Shown here one piece after another: positions 15,987-24,647 of a DNA stretch of 32,650 nt. How positions within the stretch are numbered: position 1 is the stretch's first letter; the number at the start of each line of letters is the position of its first letter. The stretch is from assembly GCA_016783905.1 (NCBI GenBank), contig JADHVQ010000018.1:1-32650 (forward strand), read 5' to 3'. The DNA comes from Bacteroidales bacterium (lineage in GTDB: Bacteria; Bacteroidota; Bacteroidia; Bacteroidales; FEN-979). A program made the translations under genes and the position numbers. The notes below the pieces were generated by a model. The model saw only the letters and a program-made list of their open reading frames with translations. It was not told the origin of the DNA and made no database searches.

Positions 15987-16670
15987 CTACTTTACTTGTA
16001 CCTTAATTTTAGGATATTCCGTGAGCGGAGTGCCGGCTTTTGCAGCATGGATCATCATCACCTCCACCTGGCCGATATCCACAACAGCATAGCTGGCAAT
16101 GTTGCAGATCGCCATCTCGTCGATGATGTTGACAATATCCCTGTATTTAGCTGCTGTATCCGCTTTGATCAGTACGATAGGTCCCAGTTTATCATCCAAT
16201 TTCATCTGTTTGATTGTATTGTCAAAGGTCGAATCAGCAACGATGATCTCACCGGTTAACCGTTTATCCCGGTATTCTGTGATCTTAGTAAAGAGATCCC
16301 GGTTCCGGTTAAGTAACATTTTCCGTATGCCATCTTTACTGAAATCACTTATTATCAGCCGGGGCATGGGTTTATCAGGAGAGGGCTGGCCTTTGTAATA
16401 AAAGACCTCATCATTCCCTGCAAGCAGAATGTTCAGGGTTCGTTCTGCAGAGATCTTAGGCTGGGATTTTTCCTCCTGATTATCCTTTTCAGGCATGGTG
16501 ATCACCATCACCTTTGGCTTGGCGAAGGCAGTGGTAAGCATGAAAAAGGTAATGAGCAAACACATGAGGTCGACCATCGGAGTCATGTCAATCTCGGTTG
16601 GGTGCTTTTTCGCCCTCTTCTTTTTGCTTCCCTTCTTTCCGCCTTGATCTTGGGTTTGTATCTGAGCCAT
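15987..16670 (-). CDS. exbD: ExbD/TolR-type proton-channel subunit (second copy)
   Basis: A 227-residue inner-membrane protein. A basic N-terminus (KKGSKKKRAKKHP) precedes IDMTPMVDLMCLLITFFML, a single membrane span with the Asp that carries protons in the family. The rest is periplasmic. It lies 30 bp before tonB and 36 bp after another exbD. The two copies differ in sequence, so they may form a heteromeric motor component with the ExbB upstream. The periplasmic part is longer than in E. coli ExbD (141 residues), as is common in Bacteroidota. Confidence 0.88.
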   Translation of the reverse strand: MAQIQTQDQGGKKGSKKKRAKKHPTEIDMTPMVDLMCLLITFFMLTTAFAKPKVMVITMPEKDNQEEKSQPKISAERTLNILLAGNDEVFYYKGQPSPDKPMPRLIISDFSKDGIRKMLLNRNRDLFTKITEYRDKRLTGEIIVADSTFDNTIKQMKLDDKLGPIVLIKADTAAKYRDIVNIIDEMAICNIASYAVVDIGQVEVMMIHAAKAGTPLTEYPKIKVQVK

Positions 16671-16706
16671 ATCAGTTGCTTTTATCTATGAAATCTCACT
16701 ATCCAA

Positions 16707-17348
16707 TTATTTTTCCGGAGGAAGGTCTTCCAACCCGACCTTCTCCGAAACCATGTTGGTTATGAGATTGAACTTATTAACTTTATTATCCTGCAGCAGG
16801 TCCATGATCTCCTTCACAACCATGTAGTTGGCGTCGGCATCTCCTTTGATGGCCACTTCAGCCCGGGGATTCACGATACGGGAATATAGGACCCAGTAGC
16901 CGAGTTGGTTGTCGACCGAATCGTATGGCATTCCTACCTGGAGCAATTCCCGCTTTTCCGCATTTTCTGCATGTATCCATTTCTTCAGGTCTTTCAGTGG
17001 CATTCCGAATCCTGAGAGGCGACCGAAGAGATCATACTCTTCGGGGGTGAATGTCATCTCATACCGCTCTGCCATCTTCTTCAGGATCTGTTCCCGATAC
17101 TTGGTGGTTGAATCTATCCCGTTATCGACATTGAAAAACACCTTTCCTTCCTTATCAATGAAGATTGTCATGAGGTTAAAATCGGGCGCCTGTTTCTCTG
17201 AAATGGAATTGGGGCTATCGATCATGGCAGCTTCCTGAGGGCGGAATGAGGCGGTCAACACGAAAAAGACAAGCAACAGCGAAAAGAGGTCCACCATAGG
17301 CGTCATGTCTATGCGTGGCGTACTGACTGGGGGTTTTATCTTAGGCAT
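16707..17348 (-). CDS. exbD: ExbD/TolR-type proton-channel subunit (first copy)
   Basis: A 213-residue inner-membrane protein. RIDMTPMVDLFSLLLVFFVL gives the single span with the conserved Asp. The periplasmic domain ends with AEVAIKGDADANYMVVKEIMDLL, which matches the ExbD fold. It lies 65 bp after exbB and 36 bp before the second exbD. Tandem divergent exbD genes are usual in Bacteroidota TonB operons; which copy serves TonB cannot be told from sequence. Confidence 0.88.
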   Translation of the reverse strand: MPKIKPPVSTPRIDMTPMVDLFSLLLVFFVLTASFRPQEAAMIDSPNSISEKQAPDFNLMTIFIDKEGKVFFNVDNGIDSTTKYREQILKKMAERYEMTFTPEEYDLFGRLSGFGMPLKDLKKWIHAENAEKRELLQVGMPYDSVDNQLGYWVLYSRIVNPRAEVAIKGDADANYMVVKEIMDLLQDNKVNKFNLITNMVSEKVGLEDLPPEK

Positions 17349-17413
17349 TTACTTCCATTTTTAATGATGAATAACAGATCAAACGTACAAACGTCTGAAG
17401 TCAACCGAGCTCT

Positions 17414-18238
17414 TTACTTGGTTGAAGCAGCAAAGGTCTGTATCAGGCTGAATCCGGCTTCATCAATCTTGTAGGTGAAGTTGTCGATTATCGTGGAGAA
17501 GTAGTTATAGAAGATCACAGCCAGCAATGAACCGATGATACCGAATGCGGTATTGATCAGCGCCTCGGAGATACCGGTAGCAAGTGCAAGGGCATCGGGA
17601 GCGCCGGCGGTTGCCAATGCACCGAAAGCCCGGATCATCCCGAGTACGGTACCGAACAAACCGAGTAATACGGAGGAGGTGGCGATGGTTGACAGGATAA
17701 CGAGGTTGCGGGAAAGGATCGGCAGCTCCAGCGCTGTGGCCTCTTCAAATTCCTTCTGCAGGGCCACAAGCTTCTGGTCTTTTTCCAATGTCCGGTCCTC
17801 CTTCAGGGACTTATAACGCAGCAAACCTGCTCTCATCACGTTAGCCAGAGATCCTCTTTGCTGGTCACAGGCATCAACGGCATCATCGATCTGGTTGGCA
17901 TCCATGAAGTCCTGCAATTTTTTCACAAATACATTGATTCTTCCTTTCCCTTTGGCACGGGTAAGAGTAATCCATCGCTCAACGGAGAAGATCAACAGTA
18001 TCAGGTTGATGGAAATCAGAAAAGGTACAACCCATCCACCCTTATACACCATACCCAGATAGTTGCCTGGCAACGGATGGCCTGCCGGGTTTCCGCCTTC
18101 GAAGTTGATAGGGTTCCCCATAATAAACAGGTATATCAGAACCGCAATTACAAATGCCACGATAAAGGCACCTGTTGTGAAAACAGATCTTAAAGCGTCA
18201 CCTAATCCTGCTCCGTCTTGTTTATTCTTCTTGCTCAT
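17414..18238 (-). CDS. exbB: ExbB/TolQ/MotA-family proton channel protein
   Basis: A 274-residue inner-membrane protein with an N-terminal span (FIVAFVIAVLIYLFIMG), a second span near 70-85 (VVPFLISINLILLIFSVERW), a cytoplasmic helical loop, and the family core at about 185-250 (LFGTVLGMIRAFGAL, ATGISEALINTAFGIIGS). It makes the proton channel with ExbD and drives TonB. It is the first gene of the operon, with a promoter at 18302-18331. The sequence does not separate ExbB from TolQ; the downstream exbD-exbD-tonB favours ExbB. Confidence 0.9.
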   Translation of the reverse strand: MSKKNKQDGAGLGDALRSVFTTGAFIVAFVIAVLIYLFIMGNPINFEGGNPAGHPLPGNYLGMVYKGGWVVPFLISINLILLIFSVERWITLTRAKGKGRINVFVKKLQDFMDANQIDDAVDACDQQRGSLANVMRAGLLRYKSLKEDRTLEKDQKLVALQKEFEEATALELPILSRNLVILSTIATSSVLLGLFGTVLGMIRAFGALATAGAPDALALATGISEALINTAFGIIGSLLAVIFYNYFSTIIDNFTYKIDEAGFSLIQTFAASTK

Positions 18239-18301
18239 TTTTGAAATTTTAAGTTGATAAATTATTGATTACTTGATTTCTTTCAATGGCTAAATGAACG
18301 G

Positions 18302-18331
18302 CAAATTTATAAAAAAAAAATAGAATGCAAA
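18302..18331 (-). promoter_or_regulatory. promoter of the exbB-exbD-exbD-tonB operon
   Basis: On the minus strand TTTG (18331-18328) and TAAATTTG (18309-18302) are separated by 18 bp that include a long T-run. Both fit the Bacteroidota -33/-7 consensus. It lies between the TPR gene stop and exbB, showing that exb is a separate transcription unit. Confidence 0.6.
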
Positions 18332-18335
18332 CAGA

Positions 18336-20024
18336 TTATTTGACCACCCGCTTAAGTGCTTCGACCATCTGTTTGGCTTTTTCATTTTCCGGATCAATGG
18401 CCAGTACATCGTAGTTATATTTCAGTGATTCCCTGGCAAGATCCAGGTTCTTTTTATCGAGGACGTACTGGTGATAGTAAAAGTAGGCCAAATAATAATA
18501 AGCTTCCAGACGTTGCTTGTGGTATTTCACCGTGTCTTCCTTGGTGATTTCCAGGATCTGTTCATAAACCGGCTTGGCAAGTCCTTCATCACTCTCCGGA
18601 TCAAGGTTGAAGAGGGTTCTTGCCCACCAGGTAAACCCGGGGATATAGGTTGGTTGCTCCAGGGTGAACCGTTCAAACATGACAGCTGCATTGGCATAGT
18701 CCTGGATATTGTAATACGCTTTTGCCCAGTTGTAAACATCCAGCACATTGGCTTCACCGACGGAATCCTTAAGTGTGTAAATCCGGATAGCATTGTTATA
18801 ATCTTTGTACTTGATGTAGCTCATTGCCACCTCTGAGAGGAGATCAACTTTTGAGCTGTCAAGCTCCCATGCTTCGTACAAAACGATAGCAGCCAAAGAG
18901 TCCTTATCATTCCTGGAAAGTAACCGGCCGTAATAGGTAACATCCGTGGTGCGGATCTTATCCTGAGGGGAGCGGTCAAAGAATTTCTCAATGGCTTTCA
19001 GCCCCTTCTCGAACTCCTCATTCTCATATAAGGCGTAAGCCCGGGCTCGATAGAGATCAATGATGTTAGTATCCATTTTGAGTACCGCATTGATCTCGGT
19101 AATGGCCTCAGGATAGTCCTGCAACTCCATCAGGGTGTTGATGAACTGGAGTCGGGCCGGAATGTTGCCGGCAGAGAGTTCAAGGAATTTCTTGAACATC
19201 TTTTTTACTTCAGAATATCTTCCTGCTTTGTAGAGCAAGAAGCCAAGCTCGCGGTATGCCGGAGCAAAGGTTGAATCAATTTTCACTCCCTCTTCGTATA
19301 AGTTGAGAGCCATCTGGTACTGCTTGGCCCTCATCCAGAGTTGTCCTATCCGTAGCTTGGCCATCGAGGAGTTGGGGTTGAGGGATTGGACGATGTTGTA
19401 GTTGGCGATGGCGTTGGATCCGTCATTCAGCAAGGAAATATAGGCATCTCCCCGTACGAGATAGAGCTCGATATCCCGCGGGTTTTTATTTTCAGCTTCC
19501 CGGAGGTAGGTGAAGATCTGCGCGGTATCCTTCACATTTGCCTGCACAAACGCATCCGCCATCTTCACCAGTGAACGGGCATGCCGCTCCGGTGACATCT
19601 CGATTTTGTTCTTTCTGGTAGGCAAGAGAGAATAGGCTTTATCAAGATACTGCTGCGCCTCCCCGAGCTTGCCCTTGAGCATAGCCACCTCTGCCAGGCC
19701 GGCATAGTTGATAGGACTGGTAGGTTCCTGCTGAACCCCTTTGGTGAAAAGAGACTGGGCCTGGTCCGTCAACTCCTGCAGGGAGGCATTGAGGGTGTCG
19801 GCAAAATAGCGCTTCAAGTAATTATCGCCATAATAGAAATAGACATCCCCGTCAGAAGGGTTCTCCGCCAGGATAGAGCTGAATAGTTTGTCTGCAGCAT
19901 TAAACTGCTCACTGCGGGTAAGTTTGATGGCATCGGCAAGGTCCTGGGATTGAGCCGTCCGGATGAATGGAGTCATAACCAGGAAGAGAGCCAGGATACC
20001 ATATCTCTTAGCAACGCATATCAT
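18336..20024 (-). CDS. secreted TPR-repeat protein
   Basis: A 562-residue protein. The ATG at 20024 is preferred over one 66 codons upstream, because it follows AGGAG closely and starts a signal peptide (ILALFLVMTPFIRTAQSQ). The mature part is a chain of tetratricopeptide repeats, for example NPSDGDVYFYYGDNYLKRYF, YRELGFLLYKAGRYSEVKKM and YYNIQDYANAAVMFERF. It is likely periplasmic and works as a scaffold for protein contacts. The start is 19 bp after the PstS-like gene, so the two share a transcript. Location next to the TonB motor suggests a role in envelope energisation, but no partner is visible. Confidence 0.8.
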   Translation of the reverse strand: MICVAKRYGILALFLVMTPFIRTAQSQDLADAIKLTRSEQFNAADKLFSSILAENPSDGDVYFYYGDNYLKRYFADTLNASLQELTDQAQSLFTKGVQQEPTSPINYAGLAEVAMLKGKLGEAQQYLDKAYSLLPTRKNKIEMSPERHARSLVKMADAFVQANVKDTAQIFTYLREAENKNPRDIELYLVRGDAYISLLNDGSNAIANYNIVQSLNPNSSMAKLRIGQLWMRAKQYQMALNLYEEGVKIDSTFAPAYRELGFLLYKAGRYSEVKKMFKKFLELSAGNIPARLQFINTLMELQDYPEAITEINAVLKMDTNIIDLYRARAYALYENEEFEKGLKAIEKFFDRSPQDKIRTTDVTYYGRLLSRNDKDSLAAIVLYEAWELDSSKVDLLSEVAMSYIKYKDYNNAIRIYTLKDSVGEANVLDVYNWAKAYYNIQDYANAAVMFERFTLEQPTYIPGFTWWARTLFNLDPESDEGLAKPVYEQILEITKEDTVKYHKQRLEAYYYLAYFYYHQYVLDKKNLDLARESLKYNYDVLAIDPENEKAKQMVEALKRVVK

Positions 20025-20043
20025 ACCTATATCTCCTAATCGT

Positions 20044-20997
20044 TTAGTTTTTGATTTCCACAATTCTGATGGGTTGGGTAGCCGGAACAAGTCCTGAGTG
20101 CAGAATAATGAGCTGACCATTGGGGCCGGCAATGTAGGCAGAAAGCCCGAATGCCAGGCCGCTGTAAGTTTGACGGTTAATGCAATAGACTCCGCGGATA
20201 AACGGATATAGCCCCTCGGCAATGTAAGCCTGGTAAGGCCGGTAATAATTAGCAGAAGGGTCGTTATTTCCAGGAGAACTGATCCCGACCACTTTGATCC
20301 GGTTCAGGAAGTTGTTTGATACCGAATCACGCTTATCACTCACCCAGTTGACGCTTATCACTCCTACGGCACTTTTATTATGTTCCACGTAATTGATCAC
20401 CTCGTTGTTGGATTGTACAGCATAACAAATCGCCGGAAGGCTGTCGAGCTCGAACTTCTCCTTAAAATACCTTGGATTTCCTGATTTGTAATGGTCGAAC
20501 ACCACGCTGATCTCTCCCAGTTTGGAGGAGGGATTGATCTGGTTCCACCGGGTGATCTTTCCTGTGAAGATATCCCTGATCCGGTCGTATGGAATCTTCT
20601 GATCTGGATTTTCATTGTTCACAATCAGAGCTACAGCATCATATGCAATGAGAGTGGTTTTGGGTACGATCTGCTGGGCGGTCAGGATCTCATTTTCCCG
20701 CTGGGTCAGTTTCCGGTTTACCACAATCAGGGGAGCACTGTCGTTCATGAAGTATTCAAATACCTCTGTCTCCGTGCTGTAAATGGTGTCAAACTTCGCA
20801 TACTTATATATGGCTTCAAAGGTATGGATCTCAGACTCCATAACCAAGCGGTAGGAGTCATCCATGGCTACCTTGATGGTTCCCCGCGTTGGAGTGTCCA
20901 GCTGTTTCAACGGATCTCCCCCACAACCCATCAGGAATAATACGCAAACAACTCCCATAACGGAGAGTAAGTTCCATCCGGTAAAACGATTTTTCAT
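20044..20997 (-). CDS. PstS-like phosphate-binding lipoprotein
   Basis: A 317-residue substrate-binding protein, taking the ATG at 20997. This start gives a lipoprotein signal peptide ending LFLMGC, with lipidation expected at that Cys. An upstream in-frame ATG at 21075 would place 26 odd residues before it and would lie on the promoter. The body shows the PstS-like fold: VVNRKLTQRENEIL, DAVALIVNNENP, IRDIFTGKITRWNQI, VGVISVNWV, YPFIRGVYCI. No pstCAB genes are nearby, so it is probably not part of a classical phosphate ABC importer. In Bacteroidota such proteins often accompany TonB-system genes; the ligand is unknown. Confidence 0.8.
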   Translation of the reverse strand: MKNRFTGWNLLSVMGVVCVLFLMGCGGDPLKQLDTPTRGTIKVAMDDSYRLVMESEIHTFEAIYKYAKFDTIYSTETEVFEYFMNDSAPLIVVNRKLTQRENEILTAQQIVPKTTLIAYDAVALIVNNENPDQKIPYDRIRDIFTGKITRWNQINPSSKLGEISVVFDHYKSGNPRYFKEKFELDSLPAICYAVQSNNEVINYVEHNKSAVGVISVNWVSDKRDSVSNNFLNRIKVVGISSPGNNDPSANYYRPYQAYIAEGLYPFIRGVYCINRQTYSGLAFGLSAYIAGPNGQLIILHSGLVPATQPIRIVEIKN

Positions 20998-21042
20998 AAG
21001 GTGACTTTTGCTTAAACTACTGGCATTCTTAATCAAGGAGGA

Positions 21043-21076
21043 CAAAGATATGAATTTTCTTGTTTGAACAGCCAAA
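21043..21076 (-). promoter_or_regulatory. promoter of the PstS-like/TPR transcription unit
   Basis: On the minus strand TATCTTTG (21050-21043) is a full -7 match, and TTTG (21076-21073) lies 22 bp upstream, slightly longer than usual. It sits in the 113-bp gap before the PstS-like start at 20997, which supports that start choice. Confidence 0.55.
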
Positions 21077-21106
21077 TTTTTCCGGATGAAATTCCGGAAA
21101 ATGGCT
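21070..21106 (-). terminator. strong hairpin at the end of the nuo transcript
   Basis: A 9-bp perfect stem (ttttccgga/tccggaaaa, 6-nt loop) is extended by AGCCA/TGGCT across a 3-nt bulge, directly after the stop of the 67-residue protein. There is no U-run on the minus strand, so it may be a processing or stabilising hairpin rather than a standard terminator. Confidence 0.4.
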
Positions 21107-21110
21107 TCGG

Positions 21111-21314
21111 TCAGCTATCTTCATGATCACGCCGTTTCCGTTTGGTCAACACACGGGCAATCCTGAAGAGACCATAGAGGTAGAGAAACACGGAGAAAAC
21201 CACGCGTATCTCAATGCTAAGATAAGAAAATGAGGGGCTTACAAGTAAAAAGGTGGCCAGCACAAAGAATCCCAATGATATCAGGATAGAGAAATAGATG
21301 TTGAACTTTTCCAT
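21111..21314 (-). CDS. small two-span membrane protein, function unknown
   Basis: A 67-residue protein with two hydrophobic stretches (about 7-28 and 37-55) and a basic C-terminus (RVLTKRKRRDHEDS), predicting a hairpin in the inner membrane with a cytoplasmic tail. It begins 6 bp after the preceding small gene, so the two are co-transcribed, probably at the end of the nuo operon. I do not recognise a family. Confidence 0.6.
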   Translation of the reverse strand: MEKFNIYFSILISLGFFVLATFLLVSPSFSYLSIEIRVVFSVFLYLYGLFRIARVLTKRKRRDHEDS

Positions 21315-21320
21315 GGAAGA

Positions 21321-21647
21321 TTAACGAAGAACCTGCCAGTAAGGTATCCCGGTATCGGCTTTTTTTTGCTCCCAGTATGCGGGCGTTACCACCTTACCAT
21401 CTCTTCTGAAAAGCTTTTGCTGGTAAACAACGACCGTGGGATTGAATAGGATATCTGTTACTCCGATAACAAATGTTTCGAGGAGATTCCCCTCTTTATC
21501 TTTTTCCTGTTCACTCTTCACTTCATAGCCATTATAGGTGAGGAGGTCCGTCAGAAAATCCATCCGTTCCCTGGTGATTCCGCTCTCCACCACCGTGCAC
21601 CTGATGCCGTCGATCTCGGCTACGTTATGTTTTCCTTTTAATGCCAT
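21321..21647 (-). CDS. conserved-looking hypothetical protein downstream of nuoN
   Basis: A 108-residue soluble protein, taking the ATG at 21647. An in-frame ATG at 21728 would overlap nuoN by about 60 bp and adds a non-protein-like start. The body has VAEIDGIRCTVVESGITRER, a charged region KSEQEKDKEGN, and VIGVTDILFNPTVVVYQQKLF. There are no cysteines forming a cofactor motif and no membrane span. It starts 22 bp after nuoN and 6 bp before the 67-residue membrane protein. I do not recognise the family; linkage to nuo suggests an accessory role, but that is a guess. Confidence 0.6.
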   Translation of the reverse strand: MALKGKHNVAEIDGIRCTVVESGITRERMDFLTDLLTYNGYEVKSEQEKDKEGNLLETFVIGVTDILFNPTVVVYQQKLFRRDGKVVTPAYWEQKKADTGIPYWQVLR

Positions 21648-21669
21648 AGTTAGAGGTGTTTTCCGGTTC

Positions 21670-23085
21670 TTAGTAGATGCCGAAGGTAAACTGATTGATG
21701 AATTCATAAACAGGGCTGTAAATGCCAATGATGACCAAACCTGCTACGCAGATTGCCAGGCCCAGGCGGGAATAGCCGTCACTCTTAAAATATTCGATCG
21801 GCTTGTCGCTCCGGTTCAGGAACATCGCTTTAACAACCAGGAGGTAGTAGTAGAGAGCGATGATCGTATTCAGCACAGCAATCAGCACCAGAATATAGAG
21901 CCCTTGTTGGGCAGCAGCCGTGAAGAGGAAGAATTTGCCGAAGAATCCTGCCACCGGCGGGATCCCGGCCAGGGAGAAAAGAGCCAGCATCATGGTGAGA
22001 CTCAGTTTGGGATTGGTCCGGTAGAGCCCGTCGTAATCATCGATGTTCTCTTTCCCGGTGCGGTTGGAAATTACCGCTACCACACCGAATGCTCCCAGGT
22101 TCGAGAAAATATAAACCAGAACAAAGTAAATTACAGTGGTCATCCCGAGCTGACTTTGTCCAATGATTCCAAGGAAGATAAAACCTGCCTGGGCGATGGA
22201 GGAAAAAGCGAGGAACCTTTTGAGATTCTGTTGGCGTAGGGCAAATAGGTTCCCGATGGTCATCGTCAGGATGGAGGTCACGTAGATCACATCCTTCCAC
22301 ATGATGGTGATTTTCGAAAATACTGTAAATAACAGGATAGTGAAGATCATCACGGCTGCTCCCTTGGATATCACCGAAAGATAAGAGGTGATATTCACAG
22401 GTGCTCCTTCGTAAACATCGGCCGTCCAGAGATGGAATGGGACAATGGAAATTTTGAAAGCCATACCGGCAAAAAAGAAGATAAATGCCAGGATCTGAAG
22501 AGGAGCGCCGTTGATGCCGTTCACTACCTCATCAAAATAGAGGGTGCCTACCGTACCATAGATCATGGAGAGACCATACAGCAGGATCCCGGAGGAGAGG
22601 GCTGAGATAAAGATCAACTTCACCCCGGCTTCAGCTGATTTTTCCTTGAACCGTTCGAAAGCCGCCAGTGCTGCCAGTGGGATCGTGGCCAGTTCAAGTC
22701 CGAGGTAGAACATCAGGAAATCACCAGAGGAGAGCATGTACTCCATCCCGATCAGGGTAGATAACAGCAACAGGAAATACTCACTGATTTTCTCCTTGTT
22801 CTCCTCTTTTTTCAACCAATCGACTGACTGCAAGAAAACGATGAACACCCCGATGGTAATGATGTTTTTCATCATCAGGGTCAGGGGTGTGGTCACGTAC
22901 ATTCCGCCAAACAGGCTTCCGGTGGGCCCTGGGATAAAACCAAGGATCATCACCGCACCAAAAAGGATGAGTGCGGGGAGAATGATCTTTCGCTTCCGGT
23001 CGGCCGGCAGGAATATCTCAACCAATAAAAGAATCACCGTGATCAGCACCAGCAGTAATTCATGTCTCATGATCAGCATCAGCAT
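21670..23085 (-). CDS. nuoN: NADH-quinone oxidoreductase subunit N
   Basis: A 471-residue antiporter-like proton-pumping subunit of the complex I membrane arm, with about 14 membrane spans. Family features include FLMFYLGLELATIPLAALAAF (conserved Glu in the middle span), AGVKLIFISALSSGILLYG, KISIVPFHLWTADVYEGAP and SLAGIPPVAGFFGKFFLF. It is the last complex I gene, 45 bp after nuoM. The length is normal. The start is the first of three nearby Met codons and could be a few residues later. Confidence 0.95.
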   Translation of the reverse strand: MLMLIMRHELLLVLITVILLLVEIFLPADRKRKIILPALILFGAVMILGFIPGPTGSLFGGMYVTTPLTLMMKNIITIGVFIVFLQSVDWLKKEENKEKISEYFLLLLSTLIGMEYMLSSGDFLMFYLGLELATIPLAALAAFERFKEKSAEAGVKLIFISALSSGILLYGLSMIYGTVGTLYFDEVVNGINGAPLQILAFIFFFAGMAFKISIVPFHLWTADVYEGAPVNITSYLSVISKGAAVMIFTILLFTVFSKITIMWKDVIYVTSILTMTIGNLFALRQQNLKRFLAFSSIAQAGFIFLGIIGQSQLGMTTVIYFVLVYIFSNLGAFGVVAVISNRTGKENIDDYDGLYRTNPKLSLTMMLALFSLAGIPPVAGFFGKFFLFTAAAQQGLYILVLIAVLNTIIALYYYLLVVKAMFLNRSDKPIEYFKSDGYSRLGLAICVAGLVIIGIYSPVYEFINQFTFGIY

Positions 23086-23130
23086 GTCGTCTGAATTTTA
23101 TATCGTCTTATACTCTTTATTTTCGTTCGA

Positions 23131-24633
23131 TTAATTCATGCCCGGGAGCAACTTTTCGATCATTGGCCCCAGTCCGTTGGTAATCATATTGGATAACCAC
23201 AAGGGTGCGATACCGATGGCCGTGATCCCGAAGATCAGGGTTCCAACACTCATCCTGTCATACCATTTGGCATCGGTTATCAGCTCATACTCTTCCTTGT
23301 TGATCTTTCCGTATAACATCATGGCGACAACCCGCAGGATATAAACAGCCGTCACAACGATGGAGGAGGCTGCAATGATGGTGGCCACCCGGTGGAAGGT
23401 ATCTGCATGCTGGAAAGCGCCGACGAAGATGGTCATCTCAGCCACAAAGCCACTGAATCCCGGAAGTCCGAGGGAGGCCAAACCGGCAATGACATAAGCC
23501 ACCGCCAGGAAGGGCATCACCTTCATCAGGCCGCTCATCTCGTTGATATATCTTGTATGGGTACGTCCATAGATCATCCCGATCAGGGCAAAGAAGAGGG
23601 CTGTCATAATTCCGTGTGAGATCATCTGCATGATCGCACCATTCATGGCCGTTTCGTTGAACATCAGGATGGCGAAAAGGACCAGACCGCAATGGCTCAC
23701 GGAGGAGTATGCATTGATGTATTTGAGGTCTTTCTGCCAGATGGCTCCCAGCGCTCCGTAGATGACACTGATGGTGGTCAGGATCAGGAAGATCCAGGCC
23801 AGCTCATGAGCGGCTGCCGGAAGCAGGAAAACGGCGACCCGGTAACATCCGTATCCCCCCAGTTTCATCAGCACACCGGCGTGAAGCATCGAAACGGCTG
23901 TGGGAGCCGAAGCATGACCATCGGGCGACCAGGTATGGAACGGAAACAAAGCTCCGAGCACTCCGAACCCGATAAACAGGAAGGGGAAGAAGAAAAGTTG
24001 GGTGTTCAGTGGAATATTCACCTTCGCAATCTCAGGGATTTCGAATGTAAGCGGACCGCCGGCCGGGTTGGAGTTGAAGTAGAGACCCAGCATTCCAACC
24101 AGGATCAACGCCGAACCTCCCATCAACATCAGGGTCAGCTTCATCGCGCTGTAATGCCTCGGACCGGTTCCCCAGATCCCGATCAGCAGGTACATGGGGA
24201 TTACCGCAACCTCGTAAAAGAGGAACATGGTAAAGAGGTCCAGCGAGATGAAAAATCCAAATACCCCTGATGACAGAAGAATCAGCGAGGTGAAAAACTC
24301 TCGCGGGAGGTCATCAACATCCCAGGAGGCAAAAATCCCTGCAAAAATCACCATGGAGGTCAGGCCAATCATGGCAACCGAAATCCCGTCGACACCAATA
24401 TAGAAATGGATGTTGAGGGTTTCATACCAGACATAATTGCTGGCAAAGAGGAACTCTGCCGTGTTTCCGGCATGCCGTTCGGCCAGGAACCATAGGATGA
24501 TGATGGCTGAAGTGATCAGCTGAAATGTCATCCCGATGGCAGAAACAACACGCACCTGCTTATTGTCCCTGGTAAACAGGATCCCGATGATGGTCAGGAT
24601 CGGAATAATGATCAATAACAGAAGTATATTCAT
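23131..24633 (-). CDS. nuoM: NADH-quinone oxidoreductase subunit M
   Basis: A 500-residue antiporter-like proton-pumping subunit. Diagnostic blocks are FYIGVDGISVAMIGLTSM, LFTMFLFYEVAVIPMYLLIG (key Glu), LFPFHTWSPDGHASAPTAVS, LKYINAYSSVSHCGLV and GLPGFSGFVAEM. It is located in the inner membrane between NuoL and NuoN in the arm. It starts 14 bp after nuoL, and the length matches the family. Confidence 0.96.
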   Translation of the reverse strand: MNILLLLIIIPILTIIGILFTRDNKQVRVVSAIGMTFQLITSAIIILWFLAERHAGNTAEFLFASNYVWYETLNIHFYIGVDGISVAMIGLTSMVIFAGIFASWDVDDLPREFFTSLILLSSGVFGFFISLDLFTMFLFYEVAVIPMYLLIGIWGTGPRHYSAMKLTLMLMGGSALILVGMLGLYFNSNPAGGPLTFEIPEIAKVNIPLNTQLFFFPFLFIGFGVLGALFPFHTWSPDGHASAPTAVSMLHAGVLMKLGGYGCYRVAVFLLPAAAHELAWIFLILTTISVIYGALGAIWQKDLKYINAYSSVSHCGLVLFAILMFNETAMNGAIMQMISHGIMTALFFALIGMIYGRTHTRYINEMSGLMKVMPFLAVAYVIAGLASLGLPGFSGFVAEMTIFVGAFQHADTFHRVATIIAASSIVVTAVYILRVVAMMLYGKINKEEYELITDAKWYDRMSVGTLIFGITAIGIAPLWLSNMITNGLGPMIEKLLPGMN

Positions 24634-24647
24634 TCGTCAGCCGTTTA

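Noticed and set aside
20025-20222. Longer N-terminus for the TPR protein
   Set aside because: It would overlap the PstS-like gene by about 180 bp and bury the signal peptide; the ATG at 20024 has a good AGGAG upstream.
21648-21728. Longer N-terminus for the 108-residue protein
   Set aside because: It would overlap the end of nuoN, and the added residues look like an antisense or out-of-frame reading of nuoN.
23692-24270. A 192-codon plus-strand frame opposite nuoM
   Set aside because: Antisense to conserved NuoM blocks; its hydrophilic, repetitive composition mirrors the membrane-protein codons on the other strand.
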